Assembly: GCA_022786605.1 (NCBI GenBank)
Contig: JALFWW010000024.1
Location: forward strand, 35,560 to 99,559
Direction of reading: 5' to 3'
Source: Clostridia bacterium
GTDB taxonomy: Bacteria > Bacillota > Clostridia > Lachnospirales > Anaerotignaceae
DNA length: 64,000 nt
Shown here: one piece after another, positions 32,679 to 43,060 of the stretch
How positions within the stretch are numbered: position 1 is the first letter of the stretch
Layout: each line of letters opens with the position of its first letter
Position numbers and translations under genes: made by a program
Notes under the pieces: model-generated
Told to the model about the DNA's origin: nothing
Databases searched by the model: none
The model's input: only the letters and a program-made list of their open reading frames with translations

Positions 32679-33857
32679 TTAATCAAATTCCTTTGGAAAG
32701 TCATATTCCTCCTGTATCTGCTCCAGCGGGATATCCTGCTGCAGCAGAAAACATGCCGTTTCTTCATGGATTTCTTTCAGACGTTCATAATCTTTGGGAC
32801 GCAATACCTGATACCGTTCACTTTCCGGCAGGGTGAGCATTTCATAAACACTGCGTACCACAAAATGATTTTCATTATTTGCGTTGCGGAACTGTGTCCA
32901 GATGGGCACGAAGGAAACCTCTTTCACCTGCGCCGGATGATCCGCCACCTGTTCCACCGTCAGATGAAGGACAATAGAAGCATTTCTGGGGGGTGTTGTC
33001 TGGGAAGAAATGAAATTCCCCAGAGAATAAATGATGAAACCGTGGTGACGTTCCTCGCCGTGGTATACACTGCGGTATTCCATCCGCTGGAGCACATGGG
33101 GATGGCTTGCCAGCACAATATCCGCTCCGGCGACAAACATACTGTCTGCCCATTCCACAAAAATATCATTGGGCACTGTTTCGTACTCATTGCCCATATG
33201 GGGCATCACCACGACCATATCCGCCAATTCCTGTGCTTTTGTGATATCCGCCATAAGGGTATCGTCAATATGGTTCACCAGATAATCTTCCGGCACAGGA
33301 ATGCCATTGGTGCCATAAGTGGCGGAAACAAAGGCAAATGTGATACCATTGACCTCCTTTGTATAAATGGTGTCCCTTGCCTCCTGAGAAGCGTAGGTGC
33401 CCACATGATCGATGTCATAGGCATCCAGCTGGGCAATGGTACGTTTCAGCCCCGCTTCTCCCGTATCCATGCTATGGTTATTGGCAGTGGTCAAAAGGTT
33501 GAATCCCGCGTCCTTTACAGCATCCAGAAAGCTGTCCGGCGTATTGAAGCAGGGGAAAGAAGCGTATTCCCGATCCGGTCCCCCGAAAGTCAATTCCAGA
33601 TTGCCGATGACGAAGTCATAACCTTCAAAATACCGCTTCACATCCTGAAAATTGTGCATGAAGTCATAGGTCCCTGTTGCCGGATCATAAGCCTCCTCAT
33701 ACTGGTAATCATGTACCATGATATCCCCTACCACCGCCACGGTGACTTCCTTCACCACAGGCTCCGCAGTGCCTGCCTCTGCCGTAAATTCCGCTTTTGC
33801 CTCACCGCAGCCGCAGAGCAGGCATACCGCTGCCAGCAGCATCCATCGTTTTTTCAT
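32679..33857 (-). CDS. CapA-family lipoprotein (poly-gamma-glutamate-synthesis-type metallophosphatase fold)
   Basis: 392 residues. The start at 33857 gives a short lipoprotein signal with LLCGC. The body is the CapA fold: VAVVGDIMVH, NLELTF, NLLTTANNHSMDTG, and the HPHV / YSLGNF ending. CapA proteins are linked to export or anchoring of poly-gamma-glutamate, but lone copies like this are common in Clostridia and are not proof of a capsule. No capB or capC is nearby. AGGGGG is present before the ATG. The longer upstream frame has no signal peptide. Confidence 0.88.
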   Translation of the reverse strand: MKKRWMLLAAVCLLCGCGEAKAEFTAEAGTAEPVVKEVTVAVVGDIMVHDYQYEEAYDPATGTYDFMHNFQDVKRYFEGYDFVIGNLELTFGGPDREYASFPCFNTPDSFLDAVKDAGFNLLTTANNHSMDTGEAGLKRTIAQLDAYDIDHVGTYASQEARDTIYTKEVNGITFAFVSATYGTNGIPVPEDYLVNHIDDTLMADITKAQELADMVVVMPHMGNEYETVPNDIFVEWADSMFVAGADIVLASHPHVLQRMEYRSVYHGEERHHGFIIYSLGNFISSQTTPPRNASIVLHLTVEQVADHPAQVKEVSFVPIWTQFRNANNENHFVVRSVYEMLTLPESERYQVLRPKDYERLKEIHEETACFLLQQDIPLEQIQEEYDFPKEFD

Positions 33858-33938
33858 GACAAAACCCCCTTTTCCTCGACAAAATTCCATTACAGCCAGT
33901 ATACCATGTTTTTCCCTTTCCCACAGTATTTTTCCCAT

Positions 33939-33965
33939 AAAAAAAGGAGCCTTCCGCTCCTTTTT
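33939..33965 (-). terminator. terminator after the small membrane gene
   Basis: AAAAAGGAGC / GCTCCTTTTT stem, five-base loop, T run on the minus strand. Confidence 0.8.
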
Positions 33966-33976
33966 CATCCTTTCGC

Positions 33977-34264
33977 TCAATCTTCCATCTGCTCCCGGAT
34001 GGTGGGTGCCGCCATGCCTTTTTTGACCTGATGTCTGGAAAACGCATAGGTTGCCGCGCACAAAACCACTGGAATGAGCAAAAACAAAAACGCACCCAGA
34101 TCATGCATATATGCCCCCACAAAAACAGCGATGATCAGCAGTACCGCCGGCAGGATAAGCCCTGTCCATTTGGCGTTCTTTCTGGTGGCAATGACCCCTT
34201 CCATAAACACCACCAGCACAAAAAGAGATAAGGTACAGCCCAGATCATACAAAAAATCCAACAT
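33977..34264 (-). CDS. small membrane protein of unknown function
   Basis: 95 residues, starting at the ATG (34264) that follows AGGAGGAAAG. Three hydrophobic segments (LGCTLSLFVLVVFMEGVIA; TGLILPAVLLIIAVFVGAY; FLFLLIPVVLCAATYAF) and a basic tail. No family recognised. It stands alone with its own terminator. Confidence 0.65.
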   Translation of the reverse strand: MLDFLYDLGCTLSLFVLVVFMEGVIATRKNAKWTGLILPAVLLIIAVFVGAYMHDLGAFLFLLIPVVLCAATYAFSRHQVKKGMAAPTIREQMED

Positions 34265-34400
34265 TTTTCTTTCCTCCTGTTTCATTGGGTTTGATTGTAT
34301 CATACCACTATCCATCATGATTTTCAACAAAAAACAAGAAATTCTTTCCATGTTTTTGTTAAAAAATACTATTCTTTTTTGATCTGTCTGCCAAACGGAA

Positions 34401-34438
34401 AACTGCTGCCTTTTACCAAAAAAGCAGCAGTTTTTTTC
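34401..34438. terminator. terminator after the TPM-domain operon
   Basis: AACTGCTGC pairs with GCAGCAGTT, with T on both outer sides. It lies just beyond the stop codon of the TPM-domain gene. Confidence 0.7.
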
Positions 34439-34463
34439 AAATGCTATTCACAAAAGAGGATAT

Positions 34464-35291
34464 TTAAAATTTTCCGCCGCCACCGCCGAAAGTATGACCG
34501 CCGCTGGAGAACGTGGAAGAACCGCCGCCCCAGGAAGAAGAATCATGATCGTCGTTCTTGGGGATAGGCGTTCTGGTGGTATGGGTCCTTACAAAGGAAT
34601 CCCGGTTCACATGGAAATGGACGCCGTTTTCCTTCAGATAAGCTCTGCCGTCGGTAAAGGGCTTCACGTTATTATGGCTTTTGCGCATAAACACCACCCA
34701 AACGCCCGCAATGACCAGCGCAAAAATCAGGGAAATCCCCGTATAAACCACTATCTTCCGGCTTTGCTGGGCTTTTTCATATTCTGACTGATAGGCCTCA
34801 GGGTCTGCCAGATATTTCTGATATTCCCCGCAGTAATATTCCACATCCGTCAGAAAAGCGGACATGGCGTCATAATATGCCCCTTCAGAGAGGATCGGAC
34901 GCACTTCCTTCCAGATTTTGTCGATGTAATAATCGGTGAATATGCGGATGCCTTCGCCGGAAGTGACCATCTGGGCATCCCTTCCCCCCATGTCGATGAT
35001 GAATACAATACCGTTTTTTTCAGCGCCATAGCCAAAATCTCCGTCCAAAAAGAACTGAGCGGCATATTCTCTGGCTTCCAGCCCTTGAGTATCATTGGTA
35101 GTCAAAAACAGTACATCCAGTCCATAAGTTTCCCCAATGGCTTCCGCCCGGGAAGTCAGGTCTGCCGCCTGCTCCTGGGTATACAGCCCCGCCTCATCGA
35201 ACACATGACCTTCTATACGCCCAAAAGCCGTCAGACTGCCTGTAAGGCAAAGCAATGCTGTCAGCACAAATACCATCACTGTTTTTCTCAT
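34464..35291 (-). CDS. TPM-domain membrane protein (YgcG-like)
   Basis: 275 residues. A signal peptide, then a TPM domain (about 30-155: VFDEAGLYTQEQAADLTSRAE, VLFLTTND, FGYGAEKNGIVFIIDMGGRDAQMVTSGEG), one membrane helix (VVYTGISLIFALVIAGVWVVF) and a Gly/Ser-rich tail ending GGGGGKF. TPM proteins act in envelope or photosystem repair in other groups; the role in Clostridia is unclear. The ATG at 35291 overlaps the stop of the zinc-ribbon gene (ATGA), so the two are coupled. Confidence 0.85.
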   Translation of the reverse strand: MRKTVMVFVLTALLCLTGSLTAFGRIEGHVFDEAGLYTQEQAADLTSRAEAIGETYGLDVLFLTTNDTQGLEAREYAAQFFLDGDFGYGAEKNGIVFIIDMGGRDAQMVTSGEGIRIFTDYYIDKIWKEVRPILSEGAYYDAMSAFLTDVEYYCGEYQKYLADPEAYQSEYEKAQQSRKIVVYTGISLIFALVIAGVWVVFMRKSHNNVKPFTDGRAYLKENGVHFHVNRDSFVRTHTTRTPIPKNDDHDSSSWGGGSSTFSSGGHTFGGGGGKF

Positions 35292-36406
35292 GCCATGACA
35301 CCTCCCATCAGCCATGCCAGCAGAAATACCACCACAAAAGCAATGATAAACACAATGAAGAACCATTTGACACTGCGTCCTGTATCACAGGGCAGTTCCC
35401 CTACGATCTTGCCTGTCTGTCCATTCATGGCAAAGAGATATTTCCTGCCCTTGAAATTGCTCACCAGCATCCACACCGGCAGCAGCAGATATGCCTGCTG
35501 ATCCGATTTATAACTGGTATCGCATTGTACGCTATGTACCAGATCATACCGTCTGCCTTCCTGAGCGGCACGGTTTTGAATGCCTCTGGAAACACGCTCT
35601 TTCATACGGTCAAAAAGGTCTTTTGGCTCATAAGTATATTTTTCCGCCAGATATCCGCTGAGATAGCGCATGTCAAAGGGCTCCACTTTGGTAAAGTCAA
35701 AGGGCTCCAGCGCGTCCATCAAAGCATCTTCCATATTTTCCGACGCGTCCAGAGGGATATTCTCAAAGTCCATGGTACCTGCCCGATGGATATGATATAA
35801 ATCCGTTTTGGTGTAATTATAATTGCCATCGCTCCACATGGTATGGTTTTCCCCTGTGGCGTGGTAATCGAAATCCGCTTTGCAGTCAAAGAGCCAATAG
35901 GGCACATAAACCCCTGTGATCTTCTCCAGACGTTGTCTGGAGGTAAAGCCCTTGGGCAGGAGTTTTTTCCCCTTACACAGCTTCAGGAAAGCTTCCTGTG
36001 CCTGTTTTTTATCTGTGGCAAAGGGGATCATAGCGGAAGGATGATACTTTCCGCTGAACTGCTGGGGATTTACGGTAGGATTGCCGCAGAACACACAGAA
36101 TGTTGCCGCCGTCACGTCATCGGTGACGATTTCCGCGCCGCAGTTGGGGCAGCTGTATGCCCTGAGATGTTCCTGATCCGTACCTTCCGCCACATGTTCC
36201 TCGCAGGCGAAATCCACATTTTCCCTCTTGCCGCTGTCACCGGCACTGACGGTATAGCCGCTGTTTTCCGCAGCCGCTCCCCGCTGTTCCAGTTCCTCTT
36301 TGGTATATGATGAATCGCAATAATCACAGACCCATTTTCCCTGTCCGCCGTCGTAACGCAGATAGGCGCCGCAGCCCGGGCACAGATAGGTGATGCCTTC
36401 TGCCAT
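35288..36406 (-). CDS. zinc-ribbon membrane protein, TFIIB-type ribbon
   Basis: 372 residues. Two zinc ribbons at the N-terminal side (CPGCGAYLRYDGGQGKWVCDYC and CPNCGAEIVTDD ... CVFCGN), a central domain of about 200 residues with PYWLFDCKADF, and a single C-terminal membrane helix (WFFIVFIIAFVVVFLLAWLMGG). Such proteins commonly pair with TPM-domain proteins in Firmicutes. The start at 36406 follows AAAGGAGGG. Function unknown, but a membrane-quality-control partnership with the next gene is a reasonable inference. Confidence 0.78.
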   Translation of the reverse strand: MAEGITYLCPGCGAYLRYDGGQGKWVCDYCDSSYTKEELEQRGAAAENSGYTVSAGDSGKRENVDFACEEHVAEGTDQEHLRAYSCPNCGAEIVTDDVTAATFCVFCGNPTVNPQQFSGKYHPSAMIPFATDKKQAQEAFLKLCKGKKLLPKGFTSRQRLEKITGVYVPYWLFDCKADFDYHATGENHTMWSDGNYNYTKTDLYHIHRAGTMDFENIPLDASENMEDALMDALEPFDFTKVEPFDMRYLSGYLAEKYTYEPKDLFDRMKERVSRGIQNRAAQEGRRYDLVHSVQCDTSYKSDQQAYLLLPVWMLVSNFKGRKYLFAMNGQTGKIVGELPCDTGRSVKWFFIVFIIAFVVVFLLAWLMGGVMA

Positions 36407-36480
36407 AATGATTCCCTCCTTTTTTCCTTTTGTCATAAGAAAATGTTTCGACTTTTCTGTCTTTTTTCCTTCTTTTGGAT

Positions 36481-36513
36481 AAAAAACAGGGCGGAAATGT
36501 ATCTTTCCGCCCC
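36481..36513 (-). terminator. terminator after gyrA
   Basis: A GGGCGGAAA / TTTCCGCCC perfect stem, six-base loop, T run on the minus strand. Confidence 0.85.
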
Positions 36514-36535
36514 GTAGTTATTTTTGATTTTATTT

Positions 36536-39064
36536 TTATGCTTCTGTATCTTCGGAACCTGTGGTTTCTTCGTTTTCCACATTTTCCGCAGTTTCTTCTG
36601 CCAGTTCTTCTTCCTCGGATTCAATATCGTCCTCAGTGATCTTGGCAATGCCTACCACGCTGACGCCTTCATCCAGATTCATGAGTTTCACGCCCTGAGA
36701 AACTCTGCCGATGGTGGAAATATCCGCTCCCCGCAGTCGGATGATGACACCTTCGGAAGTGATGAGCATGATTTCCTCATTTTCTTCCAGCATGAGAACG
36801 CCGGTGAGGAGTCCTGTTTTTTCTGTAAGCTGATGAATTTTCACACCCATACCGCCACGGTACTGGACTTTGAATTCATCAGGTACCGTCCGTTTGCCGA
36901 AGCCTCTTTCCGTTACATTCAGAACTTTGGCTGTAGGGCTCATTTTGACGGCGGAAACCAGATAATCCCCTTCTCTCAGAGAGATGGCTTTCACGCCGGT
37001 GGCTGTTCTGCCCATGGGACGGACATCTTTTTCACTGAAGCGAATGCCCATGCCATTTCTGGTAGCCGCCAGGATTTCGTCCTCCCCTTCGGTGGTCATG
37101 ACAGAAATCAAGCTATCATCTTCCCGCAGGTTGATGGCAATCAAACCGCCTTTGCGGATATTGCTGTAGCTTGCCATATCTGTTTTCTTGATGAGACCCT
37201 GTTTTGTGAGCATCACCAGATAACGGTCTTCTCTGAATTCCTTCACAGGAATTACCGCTGTGACAGATTCATCCGGCGCGATTTCCAGCAGGTTCACAAT
37301 AGCCATACCCCTTGCGGTTCTGCCTGCTTCAGGAATTTCGTAGCCTTTCAGACGATACACTCTGCCATGGTCTGTGAAGAACAGTATGGTGTCATGGGTG
37401 GAGCACAGGAACAGGTCTTTCACGAAGTCCTCATCCCTTGTCTGCATCCCAACGATCCCACGTCCGCCACGGTTCTGGCTCTTATAAGTCATCAGGGGTG
37501 TCCGTTTCACATAGTTCAGGTTAGACAGTGTAAATACGCATGTTTCCTCGTCAATAAGGTCTTCCACGTCGATTTCGCCGGGGTTTGCCACCAGCTGGGT
37601 ACGACGGGGGTCTGCGTATTTATTTTTGATTTCCTGCATTTCATCACGGATAACGCCCAACAGTTTGGCTTCGTCCGCCAGCAGGGATTTATAATAAGCG
37701 ATTTTTTCCTGCAAATCTCTATATTCCGCGTCGATCTTCTCATGTTCCAAGCCTTGCAGTCTGCGCAGCTGCATTTCCAGGATGGCCTGTGCCTGGATTT
37801 CAGACAGACCAAAGCGTTCCATCAAGCGTTCCTTCGCATTGTCATAGCTGGTACGGATGATGCGGATGACTTCGTCGATATTGGAAATGGCGATGCGCAG
37901 CCCTTCCAGAATATGGGCACGTTTTTCCGCCTTATCCAGATTGAATTTTGTCCGGCGAGTCACCACTTCTTCCTGATGTTTCAGGTATTCCGCCAGCATC
38001 TGCTGGAGATTCAGCACAGCAGGTTTGCCGTTTACCAGCGCAATCATGATGGCGCCGAAACTTTCCTGAAGCTGGGTATATTTATAAAGCTGATTCAGAA
38101 TGACGTTGGCATTGGCGTCTTTTTTCAGCTCGATGATGATCTGGATATCATCGCCGGCGGAAGCGTCATACAAATCGCTGATACCGTCCACACGTTTTTC
38201 TTTTACCAATTCGGCGATCTTTTCGATCAAACGGAGTTTATTGACCATATAAGGAATTTCCGTTACGACGATTTTTTCTCTGCCGTTGCCCATGGGCTGG
38301 ATTTCCGCTGTGGAACGCACAAGGATTTTCCCTCTGCCTGTGCGATAAGCCGCGCGGATACCGCTTTTGCCCAGAATGGTTGCGCCGGTGGGGAAGTCAG
38401 GGCCTTTGATATATTCCATCAGTTCTTCCACATCGGTTTCCTTGCCGCCTATTTTATTGTCGATCATGACCGTCAGACCGTCGATGACTTCCCCCAGATT
38501 ATGGGGAGGGATATTGGTTGCCATACCAACGGCGATCCCGGAGGAACCATTCACCAGCAGGTTTGGAATCCTTGCGGGCAGTACCACTGGTTCTTTTTCC
38601 GTTTCATCGTAGTTAGGCACAAAGTCTACGGTATCTTTTTCGATGTCCGCCAGCATGGCTGCCGCCACCTTGGACATACGGGCTTCGGTGTAACGGGCTG
38701 CCGCCGCGCCGTAGCCGTCAATGGAGCCAAAGTTCCCGTGACCGTCTACCAGCATATAACGCATGGAGAAATTCTGCGCCATACGCACCATTGCCTGATA
38801 GATGGAGCTGTCACCGTGGGGGTGGTATTTACCCATGGTATCACCAGTGATACGGGCGGACTTTTTATAGGGTTTATTGGGCTCCAGATTCATTTCGTTC
38901 ATGGAGTAGAGAATTCTTCTCTGTACGGGCTTCAGACCGTCCCGGACATCAGGGAGGGCTCTGGCTACGATAACACTCATGGCGTAGTCGATGTAGCACT
39001 TTTTCATTTCCTCGTTGATGTCTATGGAAACGACCTTATCCAGTTCGTTGTTTACTTCACTCAT
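36536..39064 (-). CDS. gyrA: DNA gyrase subunit A
   Basis: 842 residues, full length. Winged-helix and tower domain with the catalytic tyrosine in [29 protein letters not shown] around the quinolone pocket (position 83 equivalent is Ser, the sensitive state, with a following Ser-Ile), and six C-terminal beta-pinwheel blades including the gyrase-specific GyrA box QNRGGRG. An acidic tail closes the protein. With GyrB it introduces negative supercoils. 22 bases separate it from gyrB, the normal operon order. Confidence 0.98.
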   Translation of the reverse strand: MSEVNNELDKVVSIDINEEMKKCYIDYAMSVIVARALPDVRDGLKPVQRRILYSMNEMNLEPNKPYKKSARITGDTMGKYHPHGDSSIYQAMVRMAQNFSMRYMLVDGHGNFGSIDGYGAAAARYTEARMSKVAAAMLADIEKDTVDFVPNYDETEKEPVVLPARIPNLLVNGSSGIAVGMATNIPPHNLGEVIDGLTVMIDNKIGGKETDVEELMEYIKGPDFPTGATILGKSGIRAAYRTGRGKILVRSTAEIQPMGNGREKIVVTEIPYMVNKLRLIEKIAELVKEKRVDGISDLYDASAGDDIQIIIELKKDANANVILNQLYKYTQLQESFGAIMIALVNGKPAVLNLQQMLAEYLKHQEEVVTRRTKFNLDKAEKRAHILEGLRIAISNIDEVIRIIRTSYDNAKERLMERFGLSEIQAQAILEMQLRRLQGLEHEKIDAEYRDLQEKIAYYKSLLADEAKLLGVIRDEMQEIKNKYADPRRTQLVANPGEIDVEDLIDEETCVFTLSNLNYVKRTPLMTYKSQNRGGRGIVGMQTRDEDFVKDLFLCSTHDTILFFTDHGRVYRLKGYEIPEAGRTARGMAIVNLLEIAPDESVTAVIPVKEFREDRYLVMLTKQGLIKKTDMASYSNIRKGGLIAINLREDDSLISVMTTEGEDEILAATRNGMGIRFSEKDVRPMGRTATGVKAISLREGDYLVSAVKMSPTAKVLNVTERGFGKRTVPDEFKVQYRGGMGVKIHQLTEKTGLLTGVLMLEENEEIMLITSEGVIIRLRGADISTIGRVSQGVKLMNLDEGVSVVGIAKITEDDIESEEEELAEETAENVENEETTGSEDTEA

Positions 39065-39086
39065 GGTTTCACCTCAATCCCTTTCA

Positions 39087-40988
39087 TCAGAAGTCCATTT
39101 CCGCATACTGCGCGTTTTCCTCGATAAATTCCCGTCTGGGTTCCACACTGTCCCCCATGAGCATGCTGAAGATTTCATCTGCCAAAAGGGCGTCATTGAT
39201 GTCAACTTTTTTCAAAATACGGTGTTCCACGGCCATGGTGGTGTCACGGAGCTGGTCATAGTCCATTTCCCCCAGACCTTTATACCGCTGTACATCTTTG
39301 ATGTTATCTCTGCCAATTTCCTTGTAGAGGGCTTCCAGCTGGATGTCGTCATAAACGTAGTAATGCTTTTTGTTCTTCTCTACCCGATACAGAGGGGGCT
39401 GGGCGATATATACCTTCCCTTCCTCGATGAGCTGGGGCATATAGCGATAGAAGAATGTCAGAAGCAGTGTACGGATATGAGCGCCGTCCACGTCGGCATC
39501 GGTCATGATAACGATTTTATGATAACGGAGTTTTTCAATGTCAAAATCCTCAGAAATGCCTGTGCCAAATGCGGTGATCATATTGCGGATTTCCTCACTG
39601 TTGAGGATTCTGTCCAGTCTTGCTTTTTCCACATTCAAAATTTTACCCCGCAGAGGCAGGATGGCCTGTGTTTTAGGGTCACGGGCTTTGATGGCAGAAC
39701 CGCCCGCGGAATTCCCTTCGACGATATAGATTTCACATTCGTAAGGGTCACGGCTGGTGCAGTCTGTGAGCTTGCCGGGCATACGGGTATTTTCCAGACC
39801 AGTTTTCCGGCGGACAAGTTCCCTTGCCTTTCTGGCGGCGTCACGGGCTCTGGAAGCCATCAACCCCTTTTCGATGATGATTTTCCCTACATTGGGATTT
39901 TCTTCCAGGAAATAGGTCAAATATTCGCTCAAAACGGCTTCTACAGCCCCTTTTGCCTCACTGGTGCCCAGCTTTGCCTTTGTCTGCCCTTCAAACTGGG
40001 GGTCACCCACTTTGATACTGACAACGGCGGTCATGCCTTCCCGCACATCATCGCCGGAAAGTTTCTTGTCAGCGTCCTTGATGACGCCGATTTTTTTGCC
40101 GTAATCGTTGATGGTCTTGGTCAGACCGGACTTGAAGCCCACCAGATGGGTACCGCCATCGGGGGTGTTGATGTTATTGACGAAAGTAAAGATATTTTCT
40201 GTGTAGCCGTCGTTATGCTGGAAAGCCACTTCCACCAGCACCCCGTCCTTTTCGCCGGTGGCATAGAAAATATTGTCATACAGTGCCTGACGGTTTTTGT
40301 TGATATAAGCGACAAATTCCTTGATACCACCTTCGTAGTGGAAGGAGCGTTCCTGTTCCTTGCCTTCCCGCAGGTCGATGAGATTGATCTTCAGACCTTT
40401 TGTAAGAAAAGCCGTTTCTCTCAGGCGCTGTTTCAGGACATCATAGGTAAACACCGTTTCTTCAAAAATTTCCGGGTCCGGCAGGAAATGCACGAAGGTA
40501 CCGTGTTTGTCTGTGGTGCCGATTTCCTGGACAGGACAAAGGACATTGCCTCTTTCGTAGCGCTGTTCATAAATTTTGCCGTCGGTATAAACATGGACAT
40601 AGAGCCAGGTGGACAGGGCGTTCACAACGGAAGCCCCTACCCCATGGAGACCGCCGGATACTTTGTATCCGCCGCCGCCGAATTTGCCCCCTGCATGCAG
40701 TATGGTGAATACAACCTCCAAGGCGGAAATACCTTTCTGATGGTGGATACCCACAGGGATGCCACGACCGTTGTCCAATACGGAAATGGAGTTATCGGGG
40801 TGGATGGTGACGGTGATTTCGGAACAGAAGCCTGCCAGGGCTTCGTCCACGGCATTATCCACGATTTCGTATACCAGATGGTGGAGCCCCTTTTCACTGG
40901 TGGAGCCGATATACATGCCCGGGCGTTTGCGCACCGCTTCCAGACCCTCTAAGACCTGGATTTGGCTTTCATTATATTCTGCTGACAT
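39087..40988 (-). CDS. gyrB: DNA gyrase subunit B
   Basis: 633 residues. GHKL ATPase motifs ([37 protein letters not shown]), transducer domain, and the TOPRIM Mg site ([28 protein letters not shown]). The length is that of the Gram-positive form without the E. coli insertion. It has its own promoter downstream of the recF terminator. Confidence 0.98.
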   Translation of the reverse strand: MSAEYNESQIQVLEGLEAVRKRPGMYIGSTSEKGLHHLVYEIVDNAVDEALAGFCSEITVTIHPDNSISVLDNGRGIPVGIHHQKGISALEVVFTILHAGGKFGGGGYKVSGGLHGVGASVVNALSTWLYVHVYTDGKIYEQRYERGNVLCPVQEIGTTDKHGTFVHFLPDPEIFEETVFTYDVLKQRLRETAFLTKGLKINLIDLREGKEQERSFHYEGGIKEFVAYINKNRQALYDNIFYATGEKDGVLVEVAFQHNDGYTENIFTFVNNINTPDGGTHLVGFKSGLTKTINDYGKKIGVIKDADKKLSGDDVREGMTAVVSIKVGDPQFEGQTKAKLGTSEAKGAVEAVLSEYLTYFLEENPNVGKIIIEKGLMASRARDAARKARELVRRKTGLENTRMPGKLTDCTSRDPYECEIYIVEGNSAGGSAIKARDPKTQAILPLRGKILNVEKARLDRILNSEEIRNMITAFGTGISEDFDIEKLRYHKIVIMTDADVDGAHIRTLLLTFFYRYMPQLIEEGKVYIAQPPLYRVEKNKKHYYVYDDIQLEALYKEIGRDNIKDVQRYKGLGEMDYDQLRDTTMAVEHRILKKVDINDALLADEIFSMLMGDSVEPRREFIEENAQYAEMDF

Positions 40989-41054
40989 ATTTTCCTCTCC
41001 TCACATAATCTTGGCAAATTCCCATGTTTTCCGGAAAAATTGCCCCAAAAAAAT

Positions 41055-41116
41055 CGGATGTTCCTGCATCCGGTAAATCATAGTGGTATTATATCATAAA
41101 AACATTGATTTTTCAA
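41055..41116 (-). promoter_or_regulatory. gyrB promoter followed at once by a terminator-like hairpin
   Basis: On the minus strand TTGAAA (41111-41116), 17 bases, TATAAT (41088-41093). About ten bases after the expected start, CGGATG (41067-41072) pairs with CATCCG (41055-41060) and is followed by ATTTTTTT. The leader to the gyrB ATG is about 90 bases. Confidence 0.65.
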
Positions 41117-41280
41117 GGAAAACAGCCATTTTTATGTATTATTTCCAATGGCTTCTAACCTTAATTATAGATTTTGGGTAAGAAAGACAAAAATTCTTTC
41201 TGTCGTGGACAAACTGCCATCCAAAGCAAAAGAAGATTTGCGGAAAATTTTCCCAGATGTTTCATCACGAATCGAAACAT
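41117..41280. other. spacer between recF terminator and gyrB promoter
   Basis: About 165 bases of AT-rich DNA with no gene, repeat or further palindrome noticed. Confidence 0.5.
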
Positions 41281-41326
41281 AAAAAAAATCCCTCTGCCCG
41301 TTCCCAAGAACAAGACAGAGAGATCA
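41281..41326 (-). terminator. terminator after recF
   Basis: The minus strand shows ATCTCTCTGTC pairing (with G-T pairs) to GGCAGAGGGAT, then eight T. Confidence 0.7.
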
Positions 41327-42406
41327 TTTCCTGCCGATTTTTCCGTTTTTCACATAAAACAGGTTTTCCCTGCGCAAATAACTGCGGACAGCGTCCTCGA
41401 TGCCGGTGCAGGTGAGGAACGCCTGCAAGCCTTCAATGCTTTCCATGAGGTATTTCTGCCGCTTGCCGTCCAGCTCCGAAAGGACGTCATCCAAAAGCAG
41501 TACGGGACTTTCTCCCGTTTCCTCCCGAATGAGCTCGATTTCCGCCAATCTCGCCGAAAGAGCCGTTGTCCGCTGCTGCCCCTGGGAGCCGAACTGCTTC
41601 ACATCCTTGCCGTTCACCAGAAAAAGGATGTCGTCTTTGTGAGGTCCTGCGTTGGTACTGCCGGTGTAAATATCCCGGTCTAAACTCCGTTCCAATTTCT
41701 CCCGCAGACTGCCCCCCTCGCAATTTGGCTTATATTCCGTTTTGAGGCGGTCTTTGCCTCCCGTGAGTATTTCATGTCTTTGGGCGGCAATCTCGTCCAG
41801 ACGGGCTAAAAATTTGGCTCTCACAGCCATGATCCGCTCTCCTCGCTCGATAAGCTGTTCATCCCAGACAAAAAGGGTATCAGAAAGAGCCGGCTTCACC
41901 TTGATTTCTTTCAGCAGATTGTTCCGCTGTTTCAGCACACGGTAATACTGCTGGAGGTCATAAAAATACACATTGCTGATCTGACTCAGCTCCATATCCA
42001 AAAACCGCCTGCGTTCCGCCGGACCGTCTTTGATGAGGGACAAATCCTCAGGCGAGAATATGACAGCGTAAAGGGTACCGAACAACTCCCCCATTTTTTT
42101 CACGGGAATACCGTTGACGGCAATGCCTTTTTTCTCGTCCCGTTTCAGGTGTACGTCGATGCGGTCACTGCGGTTTTTCCGCATGACTTCCAGACGGATA
42201 TGGCTTTCTTCCTCCCCAAAGGCAATGAGCTGCTGCTCGCTTCTGCCTCGGAGAGAGCGTCCCAAGGCACAAAAATAAAGGGATTCCAGAAAATTGGTTT
42301 TCCCCTGAGCGTTATCGCCGTAAAACAGATTCATGCCTGCCGTAGGCGCAATATGGAGGGGTTCCAGATTGCGGAACCCCTGTAAAGACACTTCTTTAAT
42401 ATACAT
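41324..42406 (-). CDS. recF: DNA replication and repair protein RecF
   Basis: 360 residues, an SMC-like ATPase that loads RecA at gaps. Walker A GDNAQGKTNFLES, signature-type SQGQQRTTALSARLAE and Walker B LLLDDVLSELD are intact, as is the N-terminal LQGFRNLE typical of RecF. It follows the duplicated unknown genes rather than yaaA directly. AAGGTG lies before the ATG. Confidence 0.97.
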   Translation of the reverse strand: MYIKEVSLQGFRNLEPLHIAPTAGMNLFYGDNAQGKTNFLESLYFCALGRSLRGRSEQQLIAFGEEESHIRLEVMRKNRSDRIDVHLKRDEKKGIAVNGIPVKKMGELFGTLYAVIFSPEDLSLIKDGPAERRRFLDMELSQISNVYFYDLQQYYRVLKQRNNLLKEIKVKPALSDTLFVWDEQLIERGERIMAVRAKFLARLDEIAAQRHEILTGGKDRLKTEYKPNCEGGSLREKLERSLDRDIYTGSTNAGPHKDDILFLVNGKDVKQFGSQGQQRTTALSARLAEIELIREETGESPVLLLDDVLSELDGKRQKYLMESIEGLQAFLTCTGIEDAVRSYLRRENLFYVKNGKIGRK

Positions 42407-42470
42407 AAATATGCACCTTTTTATTATAATTATAAATTATGCATAATACCCATGCATAGAGGTTTTGCAT

Positions 42471-43046
42471 TTATGCAATGCGGTTGCCTGCCCCATCTTC
42501 TGCTATAAAGCCTCTGCCATCATCATAAGGCAAAAAGGGGATCAGAAAAGGATGGTCTGTAATCTCATAGACCTCACCTGTTTTCTCTTTTCGCAGGACT
42601 GCCACATTCTCGTCCATGACATAAACAAACTGACACCGTCCTTCCGGTCCCGGCACATCAAAGACGTAATACTTATCCTGAATGCCATAGGCAAAATGCT
42701 CCCAAGAACGGGAAAGCCAGTAGCGGTCGCCGTTGGACTGCATCTTCACGAAATCCCCGTTTCTCCGCTGCTGGAATATTGCCAGATAAGGAAAATCCCA
42801 ATCTTCTTCCCAGTCACGGTCTTCTTTCTTGTCTCTCCGCATGTAAACAGCAAAGCGGTATGTTTCGCCCTGTTCCTCCGCGTCCTGCACCAGTTCCAGC
42901 TGGATTTCTTCCGGCTCTACTTCATGGAAGGCTGCAATGCTTTCCTGTATCTGCTCTCGGTTATTGCCCAGCAGTTTGGGCTTTCCCAGAAAATATACCA
43001 GCCCTGCCGCCAAAAGGAGCACTGCCAAAATCACATATTTTCTCAT
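42471..43046 (-). CDS. membrane-anchored protein of unknown family (paralogue C)
   Basis: 191 residues. The N-terminal helix (YVILAVLLLAAGLVYFLG) anchors an exported acidic domain. It is homologous to the two upstream neighbours: KPKLLGNNREQIQESI matches their NRPLLGNT-AEIC-(S/T)I, and ETYRFAVYMRR, FVYVMDENVAVL and FLIPFLPYDD align with TYRC-(V/A)(F/V)YES, CYVTGEDVAYL and FL-(S/P)YWDN. Start at 43046 after AAAGGGGGGGAG. Sits between yaaA and recF, where other Firmicutes have nothing. Function unknown. Confidence 0.75.
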   Translation of the reverse strand: MRKYVILAVLLLAAGLVYFLGKPKLLGNNREQIQESIAAFHEVEPEEIQLELVQDAEEQGETYRFAVYMRRDKKEDRDWEEDWDFPYLAIFQQRRNGDFVKMQSNGDRYWLSRSWEHFAYGIQDKYYVFDVPGPEGRCQFVYVMDENVAVLRKEKTGEVYEITDHPFLIPFLPYDDGRGFIAEDGAGNRIA

Positions 43047-43060
43047 GACGCTCCCCCCCT

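Noticed and set aside
36524..39127. Very long open frame on the plus strand opposite gyrA (867 codons)
   Set aside because: It is the antisense shadow of gyrA, rich in His, Phe and Cys with no family motif. Similar antisense frames occur opposite gyrB, mnmG, yidC and cstA.
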